This document shows, piece after piece, positions 1 to 6,290 of a stretch of 15,572 bases of DNA (position 1 is its first letter; the number at the start of each line of letters is the position of its first letter). The DNA lies in assembly GCA_031274565.1 (NCBI GenBank), contig JAISPY010000138.1:1-15572 (forward strand), given 5' to 3'. Origin of the DNA: Treponema sp. (GTDB lineage Bacteria > Spirochaetota > Spirochaetia > Treponematales > Breznakiellaceae). The notes below the pieces were generated by a model. That model made no database searches. It had not been told where the DNA came from and saw only the letters and a program-made list of their open reading frames with translations. The position numbers were made by a program, and so were the translations under genes.

Positions 1-1
1 C

Positions 2-178
2 TTTATTTCCTCTGAAGGGAAGATCCTCGAAATCCACGATATGGCGCCAGGAGATATGAACACCCTCCATTCAAGCCGTTCGGCCCGGTATGCCCTCGAA
101 ACCCCCCAGTCCTGGTTCACCCGGGTCGGGGTTGCGGTGGGGGACACCCTGCGGGTGGAACGGTCCATGACCGATTGA
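2..178 (+). CDS. DUF192 family protein, 3' end only
   Basis: The window opens inside this reading frame and shows the last 58 codons, ending in TGA. The visible part reads FISSEGKILEIHDM, then TLHSSRSARYALE, then WFTRVGVAVGDTLRVE. This is the usual C-terminal layout of DUF192 (COG1430) proteins: a strand followed by hDM, a small/aromatic ARYxLE helix start, and a closing GVxVGD strand. DUF192 proteins are small, often exported or envelope-associated, and have no settled biochemical role. The N-terminus, including any signal peptide, lies outside the window. No U-rich terminator follows the stop. The family call rests on recalled motifs. Confidence 0.75.
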   Translation, partial: FISSEGKILEIHDMAPGDMNTLHSSRSARYALETPQSWFTRVGVAVGDTLRVERSMTD

Positions 179-321
179 TAGGAAAGCCACAATGGTTGAG
201 TCTTTGGCAGCGGTATGCACGGGGTAATGGGCGATCCGTGTTTGTTCCTTGGATACATCCCCTGAGACGCCTGTATCTATAGGAAGGAATTGGAACGGAG
301 CAAAACACCCTGTTTCCACCT

Positions 322-350
322 GAGCGGGAGACCAATGCTGGCTCCCACTC
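322..350. other. Hairpin in the 258-bp spacer between DUF192 gene and hsp20
   Basis: GGGAG (326-330), a bulged A, CCA (332-334), loop ATGC, TGG (339-341) and CTCCC (342-346) form an 8-bp stem. GAG (322-324) and CTC (348-350) extend it across a 1x1 mismatch. Neither strand has a T-run after it, so it is not a textbook intrinsic terminator. The remainder of 179-436 holds no gene I can support. Confidence 0.4.
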
Positions 351-402
351 GAAAACTATGCTGCTTGTTACTGCAAGGCCCCCCAAAGGCATCGGTACTA
401 CA

Positions 403-427
403 GAAGCGCCTTGGACCAAGGCGCTTC
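403..427 (-). terminator. Perfect 11-bp hairpin just past the hsp20 stop
   Basis: The arms GAAGCGCCTTG (403-413) and CAAGGCGCTTC (417-427) are perfectly complementary around a 3-nt loop. The hairpin starts 9 nt beyond the hsp20 stop codon (437-439, read leftwards). Position and stability suggest a 3' end or an mRNA-stabilising hairpin for hsp20. There is no U-tract on the minus strand after it, so termination is inferred from position only. Confidence 0.45.
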
Positions 428-436
428 GTAACTGGC

Positions 437-922
437 TTATTTCTTAGCGATGGGGATCACCCGTTTCTGGCTGGCGGTCCGTTTCTTGATCTCCAGGCTC
501 AGAATGCCGTTTTTGAAGTCTGCGGAAATGGTATCCGGATCGGCGTTTTCTGGCAACTTGAAGGAGCGGGTAAAGGCGGAACGTCCGCGTTCCCGGATTA
601 TGAAGACTTTCTCTTCCTCCTCTTTTTTATCAGCATCCTTCTTTTCAGAAACATTCCGGGCGGAGGCGGCCTCCTGTTTTGATTCGATGGTCAGGGTTCC
701 GCCGTCTACATGGACTTGGATGTTCTCCTCGGCGTACCCGGGCAGTTCCGCATCCAGCAGGTATGCGTCTTTAGTCTCCCGGATGTCTACTGCAGGCAGA
801 TGATTGAAGAGCCGCGCCGCCGGCAGCATGGAGGATTCTCCGAAAAATGACTCAACATACCGATCCAAGTCATCCAGGGCATGCTCAAGCATAGCAGGAC
901 GATACAACATTACCGATTTCAT
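437..922 (-). CDS. hsp20: Small heat-shock protein, Hsp20/alpha-crystallin family
   Basis: The product has 161 residues, the normal size for a bacterial small heat-shock protein: an ATP-independent holdase that binds unfolding proteins in the cytoplasm. The alpha-crystallin domain spans about residues 43-147. It contains the PAVDIRET entry strand, the ELPGYAEENIQV loop and the family signature NGILSLEI (138-145). The C-terminal tail carries the IxI anchor as IPI (156-158), which docks neighbouring dimers in the oligomer. A highly charged Lys/Glu insert at about 92-105 sits in the variable loop. I chose the ATG at 922 because AAGGAG lies 7 nt upstream. The frame stays open upstream to 1093, but that extra sequence has no small-heat-shock character. 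A sigma-54-like promoter lies about 115 bp upstream; I see no CIRCE element. Confidence 0.93.
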   Translation of the reverse strand: MKSVMLYRPAMLEHALDDLDRYVESFFGESSMLPAARLFNHLPAVDIRETKDAYLLDAELPGYAEENIQVHVDGGTLTIESKQEAASARNVSEKKDADKKEEEEKVFIIRERGRSAFTRSFKLPENADPDTISADFKNGILSLEIKKRTASQKRVIPIAKK

Positions 923-1035
923 AGCCAATCTCCTTAACTTATAAATATAGATGAGTTCGATGATGGTGGTACTCCCCCCGCCGGTTCCTCTGGAAGTTTC
1001 TGGCTGCGGGTATTCCCCATCAACATCGATATATA

Positions 1036-1051
1036 AGCATGATCCGTGCCA
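1036..1051 (-). promoter_or_regulatory. Candidate sigma-54 (RpoN) -24/-12 promoter for hsp20
   Basis: The minus strand reads TGGCACGGATCATGCT. Against the RpoN consensus TGGCAC-N5-TTGCW it differs at one base (ATGC for TTGC). The invariant GG and GC pairs are 12 bp apart, as required. It points towards hsp20 and would give a leader of about 100 nt. A match this good has a modest chance of occurring somewhere in 15 kb on both strands, but a far smaller chance of falling correctly oriented in this spacer. Confidence 0.42.
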
Positions 1052-1207
1052 AAAAATACTTTCGCTCATAATTTTCCGAACAAGAGAACGCATCGGTTAA
1101 GTCTATAGTATATAAGGAAATAAGATGCTTTCTTACTGCGGGTCTGATGGCGGGTAATCCAAGCCTCCCCGAATCAATCGGCAAAGCGCTATGAATACTG
1201 TATCATT

Positions 1208-1237
1208 TTAACATATATGCGTTATTTTTAATATACT
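1208..1237 (+). promoter_or_regulatory. Candidate sigma-70-type promoter for the pRiA4b-like gene
   Basis: TTAACA (1208-1213), an 18-bp spacer and TATACT (1232-1237) each match the consensus hexamers at five of six bases, in the AT-rich part of the 438-bp spacer between hsp20 and the next gene. The predicted start is near 1244, giving a leader of about 117 nt. The 11-bp palindrome GTCATTATGAC (1243-1253) lies exactly at the predicted start and could be an operator. Apart from this and the hsp20 promoter, I see nothing coding in 923-1360. Confidence 0.4.
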
Positions 1238-1360
1238 TGTGGGTCATTATGACGCTAATTTTCCGGTAGGTATATACTTGGGCAGGAACTTCAGGAATCC
1301 CTATCGGGCGTTACCGGTACTTGCCATATACTCCCCCTTCAGTGCATAGTAGAAGTATTC

Positions 1361-3412
1361 ATGACTATAAGCCAGGAAGATGCCCTTTACGATTTTCTCG
1401 AAACTGCTACTAAGCCTTTTACTCCGGAAGATGTGGTAGCGTATATTCGTGCCGGAAAACAGCACCACCAGAAAACCGGACGTTTGGCAATGGAAATCGC
1501 TTTGTTTATTGATTCCCGGAATATTGCCTTTAGGCTGGATACCAGAACCTGGATCTCTCGGCGGGGTTGTTTTGAAACGGTCCGGTTTGTCATACAGCCA
1601 AGCCGGATGGAACTGCTGAACGGCATCCTGATTCCGGGGCACCGGTGCATCCCCTTTGCCAATCCCGTGCACTTCCCCCAGGAATACCGGTTTTATTGGA
1701 AAGGCGCCCCCATTGCCGTTACCACCATCGAAGGTTCGCCGGAAGAATTTTATCCGTATTACAGTATCTACGGGGAAGAGTACGCCCCCCAGTATGTGGC
1801 CCGGGATAATCCTGAAAATGAAGCGGCTTTCAACGGCGATCCCTACGATGACCCCCCTGAGGTTTCCATTCAGGTCTTGGATATGCGGAACATATACCGG
1901 GAATCCGCCTTTGTGCCAGGGGATCGCTTTGTAGCCCGAACCCTGAATTGGAAGGAAGGTACCTTTGAACTGCAGCGGGTGGATAAGGACGAGTGGTCCC
2001 CGGCTGAACTGCAACAGTGGTGCGAAGCGGCTGAACAGGGCTTTTACCGGTCCTTTGAGCGGCTGGGGCCGGGTAATTCCACGGAAGAACAGATCGCCTA
2101 CGCGTACTGGTATGGGGGGGAACGGATGCGGGCTGTGCCTGCGTATTCCTTGGAAGACTTCTTGTATGAGCAAACCGAGCGTATTGAAACCGCGGCCTAT
2201 GGGATTGAAACCCGGTTCTGGTATGCGGGCAAAGAAATCCCGGACCGTAAAAATCTCACCGAAAACCAGAATCTGCCGGATCAGAGCAGGATCGAGGACT
2301 TCCTCTATCAGAAGAAAATCCCGGTATCCGAATACGTGGTCCTGTCCTACATGCGGGACGCCCTATTCCGGAATGATCTGGATATTTCCCGGCTTATTGA
2401 GCGGATTGTTCCGCCGGTCCTGGGGATGACTGAACGGGAATGGCATTTTCTGGCAGGGTATATGGTGGATGCCTTCGAAGAATTCAAGGATACCTACAGT
2501 CTGTTTACGGATACGGTCATGGGTCCGATCCGGCAGCGGGTGGGGGAATTGCATACTGCGGTGATTGACTTAACCGCCCGCCTGCAAAAGGGGGATATGG
2601 ACGCGTCATGGCTGCCGAAACACACCTTCACCATTCTTTCTCAGATTCAGGGACATGCCGCAGGGGTACTGGAGGATCTCTGTACTGATGAGGCGCCTCC
2701 GGCAGTGGAACTGGAAGCCATGGATAATTCCCTGGATAGTATGATCGAGACCTATGAAGATATCAAAGAACTGATCGATGAGGCCCTGAACAGTTTCAGA
2801 CGGAATAACCTATCGGTGGTAAAGTTCCGCCCTGCCGACGCCCAAGAAGGCCGGATTATCCAGGCAGGGATAGGCGGGACCGAGGTATGGCGCCGGATGG
2901 TCATCCCTGAAATCCACCGTCTGGAGGATCTGCATCGGATCCTCCAGACGATTTTCGGCTGGCACGGGATCTATACATTTCGATTCCTCAGCAATGCGCT
3001 GCCGGTACCTAAGACCGTCAGCTATCATCTGACGCTTTATGGCGGTACTAAGGCCGAGAAGAAACCAACGGTGCAGGAAGCGGGGGGAATGGATCTCTCG
3101 GTGACGGTGGAAGAGCTGAGCGCTCAAGGTATCACGGAATTATCCTATGAATACGGGACGAACTGGACCGTCAAGATCATCATCCTTTCCCGGCTGGATA
3201 TGGCTCCCCATGAACCGATCCGATGTATCGCCGGAGCAGGGGCTGCTCCTCCTGATTCCATAGACGGCCCGGTCCGGTTTAGAAAATATTTAACGATGCT
3301 TGAAAGAGGCAGTTTTGCCGAACGGCAACAGGCGCTCCATGTATTGGGCCAGGATTTTGATCCTGAAACCTTTGATCGGGAAGCCTGCAACCGGAGTTTA
3401 AACCATGAGTAA
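1361..3412 (+). CDS. Large protein with C-terminal plasmid pRiA4b ORF-3-like domain
   Basis: The product has 683 residues and no signal peptide. Residues about 497-660 match the pRiA4b ORF-3-like family: IxxxxVWRRMVIP (509-515), LEDLHRILQTIFGWHG (521-536), YEYGTNW (596-602, where the family usually has YxYDFGDxW) and the closing CIAGAGAAPPDSIDG (622-636). The function of that domain is unknown. The N-terminal 480 residues are not recognised. They begin with a helical, winged-helix-like stretch (FTPEDVVAYIR), pass through an acidic/aromatic region (about 126-165) and a VPGDRF segment, then become strongly helical from about 360 to 480. The start ATG has only a weak purine stretch (AGAAG) upstream, so translation may be modest. 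The ptsN-like gene follows after 27 bp, which suggests co-transcription. Confidence 0.8.
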   Translation: MTISQEDALYDFLETATKPFTPEDVVAYIRAGKQHHQKTGRLAMEIALFIDSRNIAFRLDTRTWISRRGCFETVRFVIQPSRMELLNGILIPGHRCIPFANPVHFPQEYRFYWKGAPIAVTTIEGSPEEFYPYYSIYGEEYAPQYVARDNPENEAAFNGDPYDDPPEVSIQVLDMRNIYRESAFVPGDRFVARTLNWKEGTFELQRVDKDEWSPAELQQWCEAAEQGFYRSFERLGPGNSTEEQIAYAYWYGGERMRAVPAYSLEDFLYEQTERIETAAYGIETRFWYAGKEIPDRKNLTENQNLPDQSRIEDFLYQKKIPVSEYVVLSYMRDALFRNDLDISRLIERIVPPVLGMTEREWHFLAGYMVDAFEEFKDTYSLFTDTVMGPIRQRVGELHTAVIDLTARLQKGDMDASWLPKHTFTILSQIQGHAAGVLEDLCTDEAPPAVELEAMDNSLDSMIETYEDIKELIDEALNSFRRNNLSVVKFRPADAQEGRIIQAGIGGTEVWRRMVIPEIHRLEDLHRILQTIFGWHGIYTFRFLSNALPVPKTVSYHLTLYGGTKAEKKPTVQEAGGMDLSVTVEELSAQGITELSYEYGTNWTVKIIILSRLDMAPHEPIRCIAGAGAAPPDSIDGPVRFRKYLTMLERGSFAERQQALHVLGQDFDPETFDREACNRSLNHE

Positions 3413-3439
3413 GCGTAAGGTGCTCATAAAGGAACCGCT

Positions 3440-3952
3440 ATGAATGAACTGCTATATACAGAAGGTGTCAACAGAGGTATCAGGGAACCCGGTCTTATTG
3501 AGCTGCTGCAAAGAGGCGGGATCTACCAGGATATTCCCGGCACAAGCCCCCAGGAAGTGTTGACCCACACGATCCAAACCATAACGCTGCCTGCGTCCAT
3601 TACGCCGGAGGACTTGCTCCAGGCGGTTCTGGAGCGGGAGGCCCTCATGTCCACTGCAGTAGGAAACGGCATCGCCCTGCCCCATCCCCGGAACCCCCTT
3701 ATAAGCGGTCTTGAAGAGCAATGCGTGATCATCGGTTTCTTGCGCCAGCCGGTGGATTGGAAGGCCCTGGATGGACAGAAGGTGCATACCCTGTTGCTGA
3801 TTGTTTCGTCTTCCGCGAAATCCCATCTCCACACCCTTTCCCGGCTCTCTTTCTTTTGTCAGCAAGAAGCCTTTCGCAGTCACTTGAGAAACCGCGCTTC
3901 CCTGGAGCATATTATCAAAACCATTCAAGCCATTGAACAGACCTGGAACTAA
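3440..3952 (+). CDS. ptsN: PTS EIIA-Ntr-like regulatory protein (PtsN type)
   Basis: The 170-residue product is a single EIIA domain of the fructose/nitrogen class. The signature REALMSTAVGNGIALPHPR holds the phosphorylatable histidine (His82) in the LPH triplet, followed by the usual strand IIGFLRQPVDW and LLLIVSS. In this class the histidine receives phosphate from an HPr-like protein. The stand-alone Ntr forms do not transport sugar but adjust potassium, nitrogen or stress responses by protein contact. The N-terminus is slightly longer than in enterobacterial PtsN, where the histidine is near position 73. AAGGA lies 8 nt before the ATG. It follows the pRiA4b-like gene by 27 bp and ends at an intrinsic terminator. 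No EIIB, EIIC or HPr gene is nearby, which favours a regulatory role. Confidence 0.88.
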   Translation: MNELLYTEGVNRGIREPGLIELLQRGGIYQDIPGTSPQEVLTHTIQTITLPASITPEDLLQAVLEREALMSTAVGNGIALPHPRNPLISGLEEQCVIIGFLRQPVDWKALDGQKVHTLLLIVSSSAKSHLHTLSRLSFFCQQEAFRSHLRNRASLEHIIKTIQAIEQTWN

Positions 3953-3983
3953 GGCTTCCTTATATTGGCGCATAGTACCATGT

Positions 3984-4018
3984 CCGGGACGCGGAGGGAT
4001 CGGTTTCCCGGCATTTTT
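3984..4018 (+). terminator. Intrinsic terminator of the pRiA4b-like/ptsN operon
   Basis: CCGGGA (3984-3989) and TCCCGG (4006-4011) form a perfect 6-bp stem around a 16-nt loop, followed after two bases by TTTTT (4014-4018). It lies about 32 bp past the ptsN stop. A second GC stem without a T-run, GCCGGA/TCCGGC, lies at 4046-4070. Confidence 0.55.
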
Positions 4019-4087
4019 CTTAGGCCATTCCCCTGTGGAGCATGAGCCGGACGGTTTCGGCTGTTCCGGCCCGCAAGAAAATACCCC

Positions 4088-4116
4088 TTGATGAAGACCC
4101 CTGCTCAAGGTATGCT
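4088..4116 (+). promoter_or_regulatory. Probable promoter of proS
   Basis: TTGATG (4088-4093), exactly 17 bp, then TATGCT (4111-4116). Each hexamer matches the sigma-70 consensus at four of six bases. Transcription would start near 4123, giving a leader of about 23 nt that contains the AAGGA ribosome-binding site at 4134-4138. Confidence 0.5.
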
Positions 4117-4145
4117 GGGTAAAATTCGATGCGAAGGATCACAGC

Positions 4146-5954
4146 ATGTTGTTTACCCAAACCTTTATCCCCACCCTGCGGGAAGTTCCCGCTGATGCGC
4201 TTATTGTAAGTCACCGCCTCATGTTTCGTGCGGGGATGCTCCGAAAACTTGCCAATGGGCTTTTTGCCTATCTGCCCCTGGGACTCCGGTCCTTCCGTAA
4301 GGTGGAAGCCATTGTCCGGGAGGAGATGGACGCCATTGGCGCCCTGGAGATAAAGCCTACCGTAGTGGTTCCAGGGGAACTCTGGAAAGAATCGGGCCGG
4401 TGGGAAACCATGGGTGAAGCCATGCTCCGGGTGAAAAACCGGCTGGGCGGGGATTTTGTGGTGTCCCCCACCGCAGAAGAGGCGGTTACGAGCCTGGTAC
4501 GGGATGAACTAGCCAGTTACCGCCAGCTTCCCCTTAGGTTATACCAGATCAACACCAAGTACCGCGATGAGGTCCGACCCCGGTATGGGGTTATGCGGAG
4601 CCGGGAGTTCGTTATGAAAGACGCCTATTCCTACCATACCGATGCGTCCAGCCTGGACGAAACCTATACGGCTATGGGAGCCGCGTATAGGCGAATATTT
4701 ACCCGCTGCGGCCTTTCGGTCATTCCGGTACGGGCCGACTCAGGAGCTATGGGGGGCAGCGATTCGGAAGAATTCATGGTAGAAAGCGCCATTGGGGATA
4801 ATACCCTCATCCTCTGTCATACCTGCGATTACGCGGCCAATGTGGAGAAGGCGGCCTGTAAACCTGATGGAACCGAGGCTTCCCCAACCGATATTCCGGC
4901 GCTTGAGCCGATCCATACGCCGGAGGTGAAGACCATCGAGCAGCTTTGCGCCTTCCTCAAAACCGACGCCCAAAGGTTCATCAAGACCCTGATCTACCGG
5001 GCAAGCAACGTAGCATTGGACCTCTCCGGCGCTCCCGGGAGCGGCGGGCTTGAAAAACGGAAATCTTCCCCAGATGCTCCTGAGGTATATCCCGAAGCGT
5101 TCTTTGCGGTAGCTATCCGGGGAGACTTAGGGGTAAACGAGGTCAAACTCGCCGCGGTGCTCAAGGCTTCGGAAGTGAGCCTTGCCGCAGACCATGAGGT
5201 GGTGCGTCTCACCGGCGCTCCCGTTGGGTTTGCAGGTCCCGTGGGCCTGAGGACCATTCCCCTCATCGCAGACCTCAGTGTTACCGCTATACCGGAGGGA
5301 GTTACCGGAGCCTTGGTAGCGGATACCCACTATGCCCATGTGGTCTATGGCCGGGACTTTGTCCCCTGGCTGACCGCAGACCTGCGTACCGTGGTTTCCG
5401 GGGATCGATGCGCCTGCTGTGGGGGGGAACTCTATGAAAAGAAGGGTAATGAACTGGGGCATATCTTTAAGCTAGGCTATAAATACACCCGGTCTATGCA
5501 GGTGCGTTACCTGGATGAAAAAGGACAGGCCCATATCCCCCTCATGGGTACCTACGGCATTGGGCTTGACCGGACCCTGGCCTCGGTGATCGAAGAGCAC
5601 CACGATGAAGCGGGCATCATCTGGCCCATGAGCGTGGCGCCCTACCAGGTGATCATCATTCCTATTACCTACGGGGGCACGGTAAAAGCCGCTGCGGATA
5701 CCCTGAGCGCCGCGCTGGAAACCCGAGGCATCGAGGTGCTCCTGGATGACCGAAACGAGCGGGCAGGGGTCAAGTTCAAAGATGCGGACCTCCTGGGGAT
5801 TCCCTACCGGGTGGTGGTAGGGGATAAGCACCTGGCCCGGGAGGTCCCTGCGGTGGAAGTGAAACGCCGAGGGGAAGCATCCGTCCGACTCGTGGAAGCA
5901 GCCACCGCTGCAGATGAACTGAGCCGCCTGGTGTATCGGGAATTAGGGCGTTGA
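4146..5954 (+). CDS. proS: Prolyl-tRNA synthetase, bacterial type with editing insertion
   Basis: The 602-residue enzyme charges tRNA-Pro with proline in the cytoplasm using ATP. The class II catalytic core shows LWKESGRW (about 79-86), motif 2 as KYRDEVRPRYGVMRSREFVM (138-157) and motif 3 as GTYGIGLDRTLASVIEE (468-484). Between motifs 2 and 3 lies the INS/YbaK-like domain (about 225-415), which hydrolyses Ala-tRNA-Pro. It retains the lysine in RFIKTLIY (Lys280) and the GDLGVNEVKL strand. An extra Ser/Gly-rich stretch at about 290-315 makes this domain a little longer than usual. The C-terminal anticodon-binding domain runs from VAPYQVIII (about 497) to the end. AAGGA lies 7 nt before the ATG. 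The gene has its own promoter and terminator and appears monocistronic. Confidence 0.97.
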   Translation: MLFTQTFIPTLREVPADALIVSHRLMFRAGMLRKLANGLFAYLPLGLRSFRKVEAIVREEMDAIGALEIKPTVVVPGELWKESGRWETMGEAMLRVKNRLGGDFVVSPTAEEAVTSLVRDELASYRQLPLRLYQINTKYRDEVRPRYGVMRSREFVMKDAYSYHTDASSLDETYTAMGAAYRRIFTRCGLSVIPVRADSGAMGGSDSEEFMVESAIGDNTLILCHTCDYAANVEKAACKPDGTEASPTDIPALEPIHTPEVKTIEQLCAFLKTDAQRFIKTLIYRASNVALDLSGAPGSGGLEKRKSSPDAPEVYPEAFFAVAIRGDLGVNEVKLAAVLKASEVSLAADHEVVRLTGAPVGFAGPVGLRTIPLIADLSVTAIPEGVTGALVADTHYAHVVYGRDFVPWLTADLRTVVSGDRCACCGGELYEKKGNELGHIFKLGYKYTRSMQVRYLDEKGQAHIPLMGTYGIGLDRTLASVIEEHHDEAGIIWPMSVAPYQVIIIPITYGGTVKAAADTLSAALETRGIEVLLDDRNERAGVKFKDADLLGIPYRVVVGDKHLAREVPAVEVKRRGEASVRLVEAATAADELSRLVYRELGR

Positions 5955-6004
5955 GCCCAGAATAAACCCATAGAACAATTAAGGGGGGCACGGTGGGCTT
6001 TTTT
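5954..6004 (+). terminator. Likely terminator of proS
   Basis: AGCCCA (5954-5959, overlapping the last base of the stop codon) can pair with TGGGCT (5994-5999), followed directly by a T-run to 6004. The loop is long (34 nt), but CCC and GGG inside it can pair to shorten it. A strongly pyrimidine-rich tract continues to about 6048, with very few purines after 6010. Confidence 0.45.
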
Positions 6005-6159
6005 CTAAGGTCCCTCCGCTTTTCTTCCCTTTTTTCTATTTTTTCTCTAGCATAGGCCGCACCATGTCCGGCTTGTTCCGCAGGAACGGCCTGCTCAGTT
6101 TTTTCTATACTGAAGGCCGCGGGGCAGGAATAAGGAAGTATGCAGTGCTATGGGTTTAT
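5962..6159. repeat. Inverted repeat bracketing the proS downstream spacer
   Basis: ATAAACCCATAG (5962-5973) and CTATGGGTTTAT (6148-6159) are exact reverse complements 174 bp apart. Allowing single mismatches, complementarity extends on both sides (CAG outside one end, AC at the other). The enclosed DNA holds a pyrimidine tract and a terminator-like hairpin but no reading frame of note. It could be the ends of a small degraded mobile element or a long-range RNA stem. Confidence 0.35.
6049..6104 (+). terminator. Second terminator-like hairpin in the proS/regulator spacer
   Basis: AGGCC (6054-6058) pairs with GGCCT (6088-6092). GTTCC (6075-6079) pairs with GGAAC (6083-6087) inside it, directly abutting the outer stem. 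AGC/GCT add three outer pairs across a small bulge. TTTTTT follows at 6099-6104. It may back up the proS terminator or end a short independent RNA. Confidence 0.4.
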
Positions 6160-6232
6160 CCTGCGTTGAGCCTGCAGTATATACATAAGAAACGTATTTT
6201 TTTATAAAATATAGCCGTTAGGGTGTATTGTG

Positions 6233-6285
6233 TTCATAATGACCCGGTAAAACTGATAATATCGGAAATTGGTATTACCAGGAGG
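6233..6285 (+). promoter_or_regulatory. Candidate promoter and leader palindrome of the first PocR-AraC gene
   Basis: GATAAT (6255-6260) is a fair -10, with a poor -35 TTCATA (6233-6238) 16 bp upstream. The poor -35 would fit a promoter that needs an activator. The predicted leader contains the palindrome TGGTATTACCA (6270-6280), which directly abuts the Shine-Dalgarno GGAGG (6281-6285). It could be an operator or a small hairpin affecting ribosome access. Upstream, 6181-6220 is AT-rich. Confidence 0.3.
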
Positions 6286-6290
6286 TTGTT

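Noticed and set aside
923..1093. N-terminal extension of the heat-shock protein to 1093
   Set aside because: The extra residues do not look like small-heat-shock protein, and the ATG at 922 has AAGGAG at ideal spacing. The candidate sigma-54 promoter would also lie inside the extension.
1123..1155. 10-codon frame with AAGGAA upstream in the hsp20 spacer
   Set aside because: It is too short, is not next to the following start codon, and has no further support.
1301..2173. Long minus-strand frame opposite the pRiA4b-like gene
   Set aside because: It is a shadow of the real gene: low-complexity Gly/Pro/Phe composition, no ribosome-binding site, no family resemblance.
3452..4108. 218-codon minus-strand frame opposite ptsN
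   Set aside because: It is antisense to a well-supported EIIA gene and runs through the operon terminator; composition is shadow-like.
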